Below are positions 53,201 to 63,138 of a stretch of DNA of 64,000 nucleotides, piece after piece. Source of the stretch: Siphonodentalium dalli. Its lineage: Eukaryota > Mollusca > Scaphopoda > Gadilida > Siphonodentaliidae. The stretch covers positions 213,570,151 through 213,634,150 of the forward strand of contig CP136065.1 in the NCBI GenBank assembly GCA_032622095.1, written 5' to 3'. Every line of letters begins with the position of its first letter. Position 1 is the first letter of the stretch. The translations under genes were made by a program, and so were the position numbers. The notes beneath the pieces were generated by a model, which saw only the letters and a list, made by a program, of their open reading frames with translations, ran no database searches and was not told where the DNA came from.

Positions 53201-56200
53201 AGCGTATTCAAAACATAATAATGAAATAACACTTACTGTGTCACCCTGTGTTCCTTTATTCTGTTGCTTCTTGTTCTTCTGTCTTGGTGCTCTGGCTGCT
53301 ATCACAGAAAACATAAGTATGTAAAGATATAATAAACAATTACCTGATATAGTGCAAGTTAACATAAAATGGTCAATGAATAACTAATGATTTAATAAAC
53401 CATTGCCTGATATAGTGCAAATTAACCATAACTAATGTAACTGTAAAAGTTTTCTTGATTTCTTGATAAATTAAGTCATTGTTTGATCTACATGTATGGT
53501 AAAGGCTTATTGTACACTAAATCTGGCCATTTATGGGACCATCTCCTTTTATACTTATTATGTAACACACATAATATGCAACAAATAAATGAATTTGAGC
53601 CATGGATTAGTTCAAAATGCACTAGAATGCTCCATGAAGGATGCACACAACATGGTAATTATAAAATTTATGACTCCAGTCATTTATTCATTTTCAATAT
53701 AATTAACATGCTGTTTGCATCGTTCATATACCGGTAGCAAACAAATGTAATTTGCACTAATCTACGACTCAGATTCATTCACTTATTTATTGCATATAAA
53801 GTTGAGTATAAAAGAGATGGTCCCATAAATGGCCGGATTAGTGTACAGTACTGTGCAGGACGAGATAACACACAGTTAATATAGGCAAGCCTTGAAATAG
53901 TGTGCTGTCATATCATTTGCAGAATGAGGTCCCCAGAGGACTGGCGGACTAGCATCACCAAATCTACCCTCTGTGGACCTCATTCTGCTTACACCTCAGC
54001 AGAAGGAGGTTCCCAGAGGGTGAATGTGGTGATGCTAGCCGCTATGTGGGGTAGCATTACTACATTCACCCTCTGGGGACCTCATTCTGCAAATGACAGA
54101 CACACTATTTCAATGCTTGAATATAGGCATACAATTAAGTCGAATGAGCATGCATACAGACAAAGGAATAATAATAACTCACTTTCACTGCATGATGGCA
54201 CCTCGATATCAACTACATGTACAGTATCTGCACTGCGAGAAGCTTCCTCCTGTAAAAAATAATATTACAAATAAATATGGGCATATGATCGAATAAGGCA
54301 GCCTAACTATATATACTATGGGCAGTTAACCTAATTTAAATTTTAATTGAATGCTCTTCTGAAATTTCATTATTCATGTACATGTACTTACACACCAATA
54401 TAGTTATTGTTTTAAATATATTGCATTAATTTGAAGTACTAAATGCTGAGTTTGTTAACATTTTCTGATAAATCCACCATCTTATGTTAAAGTGAACACC
54501 ATTAATAAGTCAATATAAATAACCAAACTTTCCACAAATCATCGTGTTATGGTATACAGTTAATACCAGGTACATGTATGCAATTAGCATACATACGTAC
54601 ATGAAATTCGAATATACAAAAAAATATGAAATTGCACTTGCCATGAATACATCATCAGCAATGTACTTTTTCGCCAATGTCGAGAAACCTTGATGATCAT
54701 TCAACACACGTTTCATATTCTTTACACCATCACTACTGTCATCTATAAAACAAAATTATTTTGAAAAGCATGCACTGTATACATGTATGGTAAAGTATGT
54801 ACATGTATCAATATGACAATCGGTTCTCATTTGTTTTGATGAGATACATGTACACTGTATCTGTTGGAACCCAATCAAATGATACTGGTAGAAATATTGG
54901 TACATGTACATGTACAGACATGATGTTAAAATGCCAAAACAACATTAACTTATACATGTATACCACAGTTTACCACTATAAAGTATATACATGTATTATA
55001 CCGGTATTATACATGTGTAATTTAATACTATTAATATATATATGTAAATTGTTAACCAAATGTTCACAAAAGTGCATGATTCCCAATTCACATCAAGACT
55101 ATCCATCAAGATGTGAGCCTGTGAGCACAATATTGGAGGTGGCAATGTCTCTGCCTAAATGATCTCCCACCACAATGAATTACCTCGAACTGTGATATGG
55201 TGTCAGATACATGTATGAAACAAGGTTGGATAATAATTTGCCTTATCAAATTGTGACAAACTGTAAACCACCCTTGGTAACACCCCCCCCCCCCCAAATC
55301 ATCCATGTTGTTGTTACCGGTACATGTACATGTAGTCGCCAGAAGAACAGTTTGTTTTAAATGAGACACAATACGGACCAACATCATGTCCAGCTACATG
55401 TACATGTGTCAACATTGTTAATCAAAGGCAATTTTCATAACAAATGTATACTACATGTACATGTATACTGGATGAATTTGCGAAGTTACCAATACAATAC
55501 ATAACAAAACATTGTGAATTTGTTGAATTTATTTTCATGCAACAATGTGTGTCATTTGATACCATTTGATTTGCTTTATTTCTCTTATTGAAAACACAAA
55601 ACATTTTCGTACAGCCAGTCATATGCATGTACATACAGCAACAAAGTATTCAGCAGTTGGAATTTCATGCTGGATTGACAGCCCAACATAACATTTACAT
55701 GTTGGAGATTTTACACCATACTGGTATATGTAAACAGAATGTAAAGAATGTAAGTCCCCCCTCATACGGTATAATACTATATATCTCATATTTTATTCAG
55801 CCAATTGTTTTGGGAAAAAAATGGTAAATTCATAACAGTGTCAGAGCTAAATATCCTGATGGTTTCTGACTTTCTGATTAAAATGTCGCTTGATTTGAAA
55901 AAATTTACATGTCTTTTTAAATCAAACTTTCAAAATAGTTTATCAATGAGTATCTGTTAACTTAATTGCCACCGGCCTCAATACTGCATTTAATTTTCTT
56001 AGACAGGAATCGATGGGTATGATTTTAAACCAAAAGTTTGAAATGATCGGATGATTGACATGTACATGTATATGAAGGGGAATTTACTGTTTGAGGCTGA
56101 AATTGTTAGGGTGATATTCCGTGGAGAAATTAGTTAGTTGAGGAAATTTGGGTATTTAGACCAACAGTGGCTTATTGGTCTACAAGTTTTTAATGTAAAC

Positions 56201-58094
56201 ATTCTATTTCCAAATCCAAACAATTAACATAATATACAGATGCCACATATATGCAAAATAGAAAAGTTAAACCAGGATCAGACAACAAGCCCGAGAGCTT
56301 ATATGCAGTCTTCTCCTCTTTTTCGAAATGCCCCGTCCCCAATAAGTGAGGGAGGGGTATATATCAGACAGGGAGGGTTGGAAATAATGGTTTTAGGAGA
56401 AATGGAGATATGTAATTGAATTTGCATGATTTAGGGATGGAAAAAAAGGGAGAAGATAGTGACGTGGGTAGACGGGGGCACGAGATAGAAAGAGATAGAG
56501 AAGGGAGTGAGAAATTGTGAAATACTGGTGGGGAGTTCGCAATAATTGGGTTGTTGTATGATGACTGGTCTATAGTGCATCATGGGATGGGATCAATCAC
56601 AATGACTGTTAACTGGCTACCGTAATGCCCAAAGTAATTGACCACTTAACCACAGCAGAAGTATGGGTAATATTTCAGGATTTAGTCGGAAATATAGCTT
56701 GTTGCCATTCATCGGAAAGCTCTCGTCAAGTGCTTTCCAATGAATGGCAACAAGCATATTTCCGACTAAATCCTGAACAATTACCCATAATTCTGCTGTG
56801 GTTAAATGGTCGATTACTTTGGGCATTACTGTACGTATGTACATCCACCAATAAGCAATTAAATATACACACACACCTACAAGTTTTTGTAGGAATTTAT
56901 TTAGGTCTGAAAGTTGGGGGGGGGGGGTAATTAGACATTTCCTGTAGTTTGGAAAGGTTTAGATATCAGTAGAATTTATAACCACTCAGTCCACTGGCAC
57001 TGTGAATAGAATTTTTGAAACTGTAATTGTGATATGTGGGAGGGGGGGTGGTGCAGTTGGAAATTTCAAGATGGACACCTCAGGGGGCAGGACTTGCCCT
57101 TTTTCTGGAGACAGAAAATGCTTTTTGTGTGTTTAATCTCGTGTTTTTATAGCAAAATGTGACTTTTTTGTTCCAAATGCCACCAATTTCACAAGGAATA
57201 TTAATTTTTTGTCAATTTTATCACAAAACGGCCATAAAAACCAACAAATACCATTAAAATAGGGATTTGGATTTGTCACAATGAATTTATGGTTATTTTC
57301 CCGAGTTTGCGGAGAAAATGCCTTTTTTTGCGAAAAAAATGGGAAAAGTGCCCTTTTTGTAGGCTCTGCCCCCCTGCCCTTGGATGCTTCCGGCGCCGCT
57401 GGTACTGGCAGTACGAGGCCTTAGTAGGGCTGAATAGGTCACTCTCACTGGTTTTCTGTGATAAAGTTACCCAGGTTCCTAATTTTGTGATAAAGTTACC
57501 CAGGTTGGTGAGAATTGTGATAAAGTTACCCAGGTTAAGCAAATCTCACAATATCAACTCGATTTAAAAGTGACAGAGGGAAATATTGTTCAGTTTTGGC
57601 AAGTAACAGCCCTTATCAAGCATAAATTAAGACATTAGTACTGTAGTTCGTCATTTTGATCACAAAAATAAATAATTTGTTGCTAAACACGAACTATTAT
57701 TAACCTGGGTAACTTTATCACAATTTCAGGAACCTGGGTAACTTTATCACAGAAAGCCGGTGAGAGTGACCTATTCAGCCTCAGTTAGTAGGCAGTATCC
57801 TAATTTGCCTCATAGAAATTTGGCATGCCGTTTAAAAACAACAACAATCCTACTCTAAAAATAAGCCTTCCTGGATTAAAAAACATTACTCCAGCCTATT
57901 AAAAATAAAGTAAACTCACCAATTTGAAGAATTATGGCTTCCAGCGATGAATTTCCGAAGGGCAGAAAAACACAATCACCAACGTTGTATGCTGAGAATT
58001 CTTTCCTTGGGCTGACGATCTTGCTCATGGGAAAAACATTTCCCTGGAGAGGGCGATCGTCTGTCCACACAACTAGAATGTACGGAGACGGCAT
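47125..58094 (-). CDS. BEN-domain protein, 14 exons, 435 aa
   Basis: Exons (5' to 3'): 58094-57920, 54742-54642, 54249-54183, 53298-53237, 52934-52889, 52317-52268, 51741-51684, 51095-51064, 50705-50583, 49700-49590, 49106-49019, 48612-48550, 48220-48011, 47246-47125. They total 1308 nt; every junction keeps frame, and twelve of thirteen donors are GT. Residues 5-58 (YILVVWTDDRPLQGN ... VGDCVFLPF ... EAIILQI) look like a small SH3/Tudor-like barrel found before BEN domains in invertebrate proteins. Residues 116-210 are acidic/basic linkers with KKTKKK. Residues ~218-265 form a probable coiled coil. Residues 327-425 match the BEN pattern (LVYLGDARYNVRV ... VLELIITREECNTMTIYGNG ... DKTAMHEDKRRAL). 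BEN domains bind DNA or chromatin and act mostly in repression, in the nucleus. The exact ortholog is unknown. Confidence 0.85.
48011..48220 (-). CDS. BEN gene exon 13 (main BEN exon)
   Basis: Acceptor CTTGTTTCAG, donor AGAA|GTATGT; 210 nt. Carries the first two thirds of the BEN fold including the GNGRDKTAMHEDKRRAL segment, equivalent to the G-x-x-S-N/A-x-H-K-D-K motif of the family. Confidence 0.8.
48550..48612 (-). CDS. BEN gene exon 12
   Basis: Acceptor TCATTTGCAG, donor GAAG|GTGGGT; 63 nt; acidic NEPTADEETVSMSQPLGTVE. Confidence 0.75.
49019..49106 (-). CDS. BEN gene exon 11
   Basis: Acceptor AATTTTTTCAG, donor TTAG|GTACCT; 88 nt; Gln/Pro/Val-rich linker (QKPQEFAAPMNVIQPV). Confidence 0.75.
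49590..49700 (-). CDS. BEN gene exon 10
   Basis: Acceptor TCTTTGTTTAG, donor AAG|GTATGT; 111 nt, symmetric phase. Encodes the rest of the coiled coil (EEQSVIRRNQDTMISMLSN) and a CRNC pair. Confidence 0.75.
50583..50705 (-). CDS. BEN gene exon 9
   Basis: Acceptor TTCTATCTAG, donor CAG|GTAAGC; 123 nt, in phase at both ends, so it could be skipped without frameshift. Encodes the KKTKKKNS basic motif and the start of the coiled coil. Confidence 0.75.
51064..51095 (-). CDS. BEN gene exon 8 (32-nt microexon)
   Basis: Acceptor TCCTTCTAG, donor GAA|GTAAGT; only 32 nt (SSHHSDRQTE). Skipping it would shift the frame, so it is needed for the full protein. Confidence 0.7.
51684..51741 (-). CDS. BEN gene exon 7
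   Basis: Acceptor TTCTTCTACAG, donor TCAG|GTGAGT; 58 nt; acidic ILNDLQHDSDMDKDYQPES. Confidence 0.75.
52268..52317 (-). CDS. BEN gene exon 6
   Basis: Acceptor TTAATGTAG, donor GAG|GTATGT; 50 nt; AKRKLPTFDNLSDIEE. Confidence 0.75.
52889..52934 (-). CDS. BEN gene exon 5
   Basis: Acceptor TCTCTCATTCAAG, donor CGAG|GTGAGT; 46 nt; VVQASRQADNKVAKR. A second AG ten bases downstream would break the frame. Confidence 0.7.
53237..53298 (-). CDS. BEN gene exon 4
   Basis: Acceptor TTCTGTGATAG, donor ACA|GTAAGT; 62 nt; lysine/glutamine-rich ARAPRQKNKKQQNKGTQGDT, a possible nuclear localisation stretch. Confidence 0.75.
53500..53852. mobile_element. Degraded palindromic MITE in BEN intron 3
   Basis: AAAGGCTTATTGTACACTAA ... 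TTTATGGGACCATCTCC pairs with GGAGATGGTCCCATAAAT (~53815) ... TTAGTGTACAGTAC. Same family as 9453-9793, without a clear TTAA pair. Confidence 0.75.
53886..54122. mobile_element. Palindromic MITE, GTGATGCTAGCC family, copy 2
   Basis: Arms AAGCCTTGAAATAGTGTG ... ATTTGCAGAATGAGGTCCCC and CTCATTCTGCAAATGACAGA ... CACTATTTCAATGCTT. Inside, GGTGAATGTGGTGATGCTAG and its inverse form a second hairpin. Lies in BEN intron 3, about 60 bp from exon 3. Confidence 0.8.
54183..54249 (-). CDS. BEN gene exon 3
   Basis: Acceptor TTTTTTACAG, donor GAAA|GTGAGT; 67 nt; EEASRSADTVHVVDIEVPSC. Confidence 0.75.
54642..54742 (-). CDS. BEN gene exon 2 (GC donor)
   Basis: Acceptor TTTTATAG, 101 nt, encodes DSSDGVKNMKRVLNDHQGF and KYIADDVFM. 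The donor is ATG|GCAAGTGC, a non-canonical but consensus GC site. A GT site nine bases earlier (GATGAT|GTATTC) would also keep frame. Confidence 0.75.
56618..56833. mobile_element. Near-perfect palindromic MITE, 216 bp
   Basis: Left arm TACCGTAATGCCCAAAGTAA ... GGAAATATAGCTTGTTGCCA pairs with right arm TGGCAACAAGCATATTTCC ... TTACTTTGGGCATTACTGTA. TA at each end suggests a Tc1/mariner-type duplication (inference). The plus and minus frames through it encode mirrored peptides and are artefacts. Confidence 0.85.
57421..57793. mobile_element. MITE with repeated GATAAAGTTACCCAGGTT modules
   Basis: Left arm TGAATAGGTCACTCTCACTG, TTCTGTGATAAAGTTACCCA and two more ATAAAGTTACCCAGGTT copies; the right arm is inverse (AACCTGGGTAACTTTATCAC twice, GGTGAGAGTGACCTATTCAG). 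Outer ends TTAGTAGG / CAGTTAGTAGG are not cleanly inverted. Confidence 0.75.
57920..58094 (-). CDS. BEN gene exon 1
   Basis: Start ATG at 58094 in a GTCGCCATG context; 58 codons plus one base, then the donor TTG|GTGAGTTT. The frame is open further upstream but with no ATG. Encodes the barrel-like N-terminal domain. Confidence 0.8.
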
Positions 58095-58204
58095 GGCGAC
58101 GATAATACTTGAAATAATGAGCAATTGAACAGACTAGAAACGAAATTCGAATGTAAACATTGAATGAATGTGCCGTCTCCATTTCTGTTGATAAACATTT
58201 CAAA

Positions 58205-58245
58205 ATAGTCACGTGATTACTCACTGACAAGCGCGTATTGGCTAA
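58205..58245 (-). promoter_or_regulatory. Candidate promoter elements of the BEN gene
   Basis: TCACGTGA at ~58209-58216 and, on the minus strand, AGCCAATAC (CCAAT box) at ~58235-58243, about 115-150 nt before the ATG in a locally CG-richer stretch. No TATA box seen. Confidence 0.35.
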
Positions 58246-58719
58246 AACGCGGATCCAGGAGACGGACACGCCCATAATGGTGGCATATGTTTTCATAACA
58301 ATAACAACACTGTCACCTGTTTTCCAGTCCTTATTTGAAGTCTCAATAATTCAGTGAATATTTCCCAATTTTAAACTTAAAATGAATGCATAAATGTAAT
58401 CACGAACTTAATCAAGAGCTGATGTTTTTCTCTCGCATTGCAGACGCATATGTCCCATGCAGTTTTTAAAGAAATAATAAAAAATTATTCCATTTTAGGG
58501 TAAACACTAATTGAATTCCTTCAAAATTACCGAAATTTTACAATGTTTCAATACATTCCATTTTCTACCCTGTGATATAAGTTGACTTTTCTAGACCAAA
58601 CAACTTTACAATACTTCCCAACATTTATTTGAAAATACAGAACAATATTCAAATTCCCGTCCTCTTTACCCTGTATCTGTCTGTATTGACACTAGGGGTA
58701 ACATCTCTAGAGGAAAGGA

Positions 58720-59030
58720 TTTTTATAAAAGCCATAGGCTCATGGCTTGTTATTCAATCCTCATTTGAACCATCTGTTATTTTCTATATGTATAATTGTC
58801 AATGTGATGTTCTTTTGTTCAAATAAATATTGTTTACACCAACAAGGGTGGATGATAATATATATAAGTCACAGTATTTTTTTTTCTCGTGTCCTATATG
58901 TATATATAGTGTTATCCAAGCTTGTTATCCAATCCTCATTTGAACTATGTTTTTTACATGTATAATTGTCAATGTGATGTTCTGTTCTTTAGTTCAAATA
59001 AATATTGTTTACACTATAGTGTAAACAATA
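58720..59030 (+). repeat. Tandem pair of a ~100-bp 3'-UTR-like module
   Basis: Two copies of TTGTTATTCAATCCTCATTT-GAAC ... TGTATAATTGTCAATGTGAT ... TTCAAATAAATATTGTTTACAC (about 58745-58840 and 58920-59018). A third copy lies at 60480-60562. The AATAAA near each end suggests a retroposed transcript end or SINE. Confidence 0.75.
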
Positions 59031-59039
59031 TATAATTTT

Positions 59040-59680
59040 CGAATATAAGCCCCATAAGTGTATTATAAATCTTATACAATGTTTATTATCAAACATGTGG
59101 TATACTTTCTCCCGACGATAAGAATCCCATATAAAATCGACATGACATATAAATAACCTATACTCATTTTAATTATATTGTATTAGTTCACTAAAATAAT
59201 AAATATATATAATTATGTGTACACGTAGGCCTACTATAAAATATTATCGTGGTCAATTATTTTCTTGCCATTATTTTGTTAATTGTTATACGTGAGCTAT
59301 CCGGCGGCTTTATAAAAACAGAGTGTCATCACCTTGGACGAAAGCGCGAAATCTCTGTAAAAACATATTCAGATTAGGAGGGATTCGCCTGCACACCTGT
59401 CACCGAGTGAAGCAACAAGTCCCCAAAGTGTGAAAGGTCTTTCTTTGTAAATGTTGCCGACGTGCCGCTACACAAGCCTTGTGTTAGTAATGATTTTACA
59501 TCTCCATTAAATTACTTATTAAATTTTGGACATAATATATATCGTTTTCAACTTATTTGAGGTGATATTTGTTACACTGCCTATATTTGACCCAAATTTG
59601 TAAACATATGGGTTCTTGTATATTTTTCTGTGTCAAACACAACATTTGAGGAAATTGGAGACATATTACCAAATTATATG
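59040..59680. other. Stretch with no recognised gene
   Basis: AT-rich. No repeat or coding frame recognised. Confidence 0.45.
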
Positions 59681-59684
59681 CAGA

Positions 59685-60600
59685 GACGTAGCGACAGGGG
59701 GGTGTCTTACCCACCAACTTTGGTCAAAATATTCAGCAGTTGGATATTTCATAACTGCCAAAACATTAGCTGAAAATTTTACACTAACAATACGTTGAAA
59801 ATGTTCTGTTACTGAGATTTTCAAACAATTTATTTGGCGGAATTAATTGTTTTTTGACCATTATTTGCATATTTTCCTATTTTTTTGGGTCAAATTTTTT
59901 GATTCAAATGGTCATCAGTTGGAAATTTTCCAACCTTCTCGCCAATAATTATTATTTAGCTGCACATGGAGATGACGGGAAGACGGTCCTCGAGACCACG
60001 TCACCTCCATGCAATATATAGTGATAAATATTGTATTGCATTTTGTATTCCTATAACTATATTGCAGAATAAAATCATACCATATACCATACCATACCTT
60101 AGGGGGGTGACATGTTGGAAATTTCCAACACTTGGAAAGTTTGTGTCCGGGTCCCTCCCCATGGCCAGTCAAAACTGCAAGTTAGTTTTAAAAAAAACAT
60201 TGTCATACGTTCGGTCAACATAGTCATTGAAATTGTCATCAGTTGGAAAATATTCAAGCTAAGTAATGCAGGTTTGAAATTTCCAACTCTAGGAAGGATT
60301 GAGGCTAGTCTAGATGCTAGGATTTTGGGCCTTTCTTGTTCAGATTCTCATTACCGGGAATATAGAACCATGGTTTATAAATATATAGGATATTAGACCT
60401 TAGCACTGAGCTACAAGAGGGTGGGGTGCAAATGGAATTATGCAAAACTTGTGTTTGGTCTGATTCTGATTCAAGGCAGTTTGAACTATGTTTAATTCTC
60501 AATATGTATAATTGTCAATGTGATGTTCTGTTCATTTGTTCAAATAAATATTGTTTACACTAAGGCAGTTGGGTTTTCCCAATGTGTACACCCCCCAAAC
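59685..60600. mobile_element. Degraded copy of the hAT-like element of 24.1 kb
   Basis: Shared modules: CATCAGTTGGAAATTTTCCAAC, GGGGTGACATGTTGGAAATTT, CATGGCCAGTCAAAACTGCAAG, CTAGTCTAGATGCTAGGATTTT and TGCAAATGGAATTATGCAAAAC. Neither terminus is intact, and a copy of the 3'-UTR-like module is inserted at 60480-60562. Confidence 0.65.
60480..60562 (+). repeat. Third copy of the AATAAATATTGTTTACAC module
   Basis: TTTGAACTATG, TGTATAATTGTCAATGTGAT and GTTCAAATAAATATTGTTTACAC, as at 58745 and 58920. Confidence 0.75.
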
Positions 60601-61014
60601 GGAGACCAAAATAATACATGAACATGATCGAAATATATAATATAAATGTTCAAAAGAGAATTAGGCAACACGCTTTGAGTCTTTTGTTAAGCCTTGTGAT
60701 TAGGCCCCTGCCCACATAAACAATCTCCAGTATGTCCCTGAGATATCTTTTGGATCTCCCATTTGGAACTTTCCCAACTGGTTTGAAATAGTTGCAAATT
60801 TCCATTATGACAAATTAACCACCACCCCTCCCATCCTCCACCACCACACTGTTGGAAAATTTCTAAGTGACTTTCATTTCAAACCGAAAGTTGTACAGAA
60901 AGCAAAAAATATCCTACTATCGTCAATCTATTGGTATAAAAACAACAAATGGAAAATCAAAGAATGAGAATTTCGTTCCGCATACTCAACAGCGTTCGAG
61001 TCGTATTTTTTACA

Positions 61015-61110
61015 TTGCATGGTCACGTGACACGAAGACGCGAAGATCGAGGCTGCCATTTTCGAAATATTTCACGAACACAGCGGTTACTATTTGAAGT
61101 ATTATCAGGT
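61015..61110 (+). promoter_or_regulatory. Possible promoter / 5' exon ending in a donor
   Basis: GGTCACGTGACACGAAGACG, a local CG-richer patch with GCCATTTTCG, and a strong donor ATCAG|GTGAGTGCAG at about 61109. This is the layout of an untranslated or short first exon on the plus strand. No following exon was recognised before the window ends. Confidence 0.3.
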
Positions 61111-61149
61111 GAGTGCAGTCTTAGTAAGTTGTTAATGTGTTTCCTCATT

Positions 61150-62300
61150 TAGAACAGGCCGTTTGTGCTGACATACCGGATTAAATTACGCTGAAAATGC
61201 ATAAGTTGTCTGTTTTCGTAGAATGAAATTTCTATTGATTTTTTGTGTTGAGTCGAATTTGCACTACTGATTAGAAAGCCGATTTCACTTCTCATCAATA
61301 TTGATTTATCATGTGAAAATATTAATGTCCCCTGGAATATGATTGTAATACATTTATGAATCATTAAACAAGGTATCAACCCATAATTTTCACAACTAGA
61401 GGAAAATTCGGAAAAGTCATTTTTATTAAGATTATAAATCGTATATTTTTCGGTGAAATTTAAACGAAATGGAATCCGTATATTTATGTAAATTGTCATC
61501 TTTACGCTACTGAACCTAATTGTGTCATAAATGCAGTGTATATAGATCGATATCAATACAACAATTGTTGGAGAGCAAAAGTATTCCATTTATTGAACAT
61601 CAAAATTGTATTTAGTCCATTAGCGATACATACCCTGCTGGATAAAACAAGTGTCCACTTAACCGCGATGAGATTACCATTGCCACCGCGGCCGAAATGC
61701 ATCTAAGCCACAGCTCCACCGGCTAACAACCGCATTGTAGTTGCCTGTCGCCCATGGTGTATTTGCCGTTCGGACGTTGTGTACTTGCCGTTCGGCCGCG
61801 GTGGTCGTAAACCAGCCCATGCTACGAGGTGACTAGTGCTGGGACGGATAACCGGTTACGGTTCGGTTACGCGTGTCAACCGAGGTCAAATCTGTTTTTA
61901 CGCCGTTTTGCGCTAATATATTTCAGTTCGGTGCTCACAAATCGATTCGATATAGCGCGAATAATAAATTGCCAGTCATATAATTTGCACGGTTAGAATC
62001 TGTGGCGTTTAATCTTTCCAACGATATATAATATGTATGTATCCGTTTTAGTTATCTGCCTCAATTATTAAGAAGAAGTGGTACGATCTTCTATCAGGGT
62101 AAAAACAATGCATAACTTCTATGACGTCGTTAGAGGTCATAAAGTTAGATCACGTTAACTCTTACTCGGCCGATGCATTTGACTGTTTCAGACGTCTCGG
62201 CGATATCTCGGGCACCGATGGTAATTTATCTTTACGTTGAAACTTGATAATTAATAAGCGTGTGTATACGAGGCGCGTTTATATACTTTAGTGGAAATCA
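61150..62300. other. Stretch with no recognised gene
   Basis: The minus frame 61149-61589 (146 codons with ATG) is Ile/Tyr/Ser-rich as expected of chance AT-rich frames. Bases 61640-61830 are GC-richer (GCCGTTCGGCCGCGGTGG) without a gene. An AACCGGTTACGGTTCGGTTACG stretch at ~61850 may be a transposon end. Confidence 0.45.
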
Positions 62301-62304
62301 AATC

Positions 62305-62474
62305 GGGTTAAAAGGTCAAATCGGGTAAAACCGGATGGATTTCGACGGGCACGTTTGTCGGGTACTTTTGTCCCGGCAGTGTTTTGGACTGGTCAAATCG
62401 TGACCCACTTGACCTTGACCTTCAAAATGGACAATTTAAGGTCAAAGCTCGGACGAAGTCGGGTCACCTTCTAG
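62305..62474 (+). mobile_element. 5'-truncated Helitron-like copy
   Basis: Matches the last ~170 bp of the elements at 30.6-33.8 kb: GATTTCGACGGGCACG, CTTGACCTTGACCTTCAAAA, the GACGAAGTCGGG hairpin, TCACCTT and CTAG followed by T. Confidence 0.85.
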
Positions 62475-62581
62475 TATTATACATGTATACTTTCCTGAAT
62501 GAACACTGAGAGGCTACAGAGGTGCCTTGTTATCGAAACCCGAACTCTAGACCCATAATTAACTCAGTATTAGCGAGTTAA

Positions 62582-63132
62582 AGGGGTACTGTAACCAAGA
62601 TGTTGTTGTTGGTTTCTGTAATCCCCGAGTCGGAGAATAAGGTAACAACTTTTCCATTTTTTGAAAGTTTGTTGAGTACGAAGTATTGTCATTGTCGAGT
62701 AATTTTTGTACAGTTTTCAACCAAATGAATCAAATAAACATTATATTATATGCTTAGTAGTTCCATATACTCATTTAAGTCAGTGTATCGTCACTAGTCA
62801 ATGAGTGGCTTGGGTTTTCTCCCCGTATAAGCATAATGTTTCAAACGATTGTGTGTGCAATTGTTTTATTAATCCAGTATCCCTTAATTATAACTTGATT
62901 ACGTTTTGTACACGGAAATTCGAATTTTAAGAGACGCCATTTTATGGCTGGAGCCATAAAATCAATTTATATTAAATTATTAACTTTTAAATTATTAAAT
63001 TTTAAGATAGTCTATTAACCTGAGCGTTTACAGAATACATCTTTGACTCAAATTACTTATATTTCTATATAGTATCGATAATAGATCGTTGTTATCTCTG
63101 GGAATTTATTGAAAATGGCGTACAGTACCCCT
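62582..63132. mobile_element. TTAA-flanked MITE, 551 bp (copy 2)
   Basis: TTAA at 62578-62581 and 63133-63136; ends AGGGGTACTGTA and TACAGTACCCCT. Same family and near full-length similarity to 22627-23208. Confidence 0.85.
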
Positions 63133-63138
63133 TTAACG

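Larger units (their letters stand above)
54743..57919 (-). other. BEN gene intron 1 (3.2 kb)
   Basis: The largest intron. It is rich in TACATGTACATGTA-type palindromes (54778-55470, about a dozen), has a 13-C run at ~55276, and hosts two MITEs (56618-56833 and 57421-57793) and a G-run repeat near 56918. First introns often carry regulatory sequence; none is identified. Confidence 0.6.

Noticed and set aside
56617-56930. Two overlapping frames with near-identical peptides (MPKVIDHLTTAE)
   Set aside because: Both strands of a palindromic MITE; mirror-image artefact.
58095-58124. Longer N-terminus for BEN exon 1
   Set aside because: The frame is open upstream but has no ATG there; 58094 has a good context.
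61149-61589. 146-codon minus frame with ATG as a gene
   Set aside because: Composition (Ile, Tyr, Ser, Phe) is what random AT-rich DNA gives; no domain, no splice logic.
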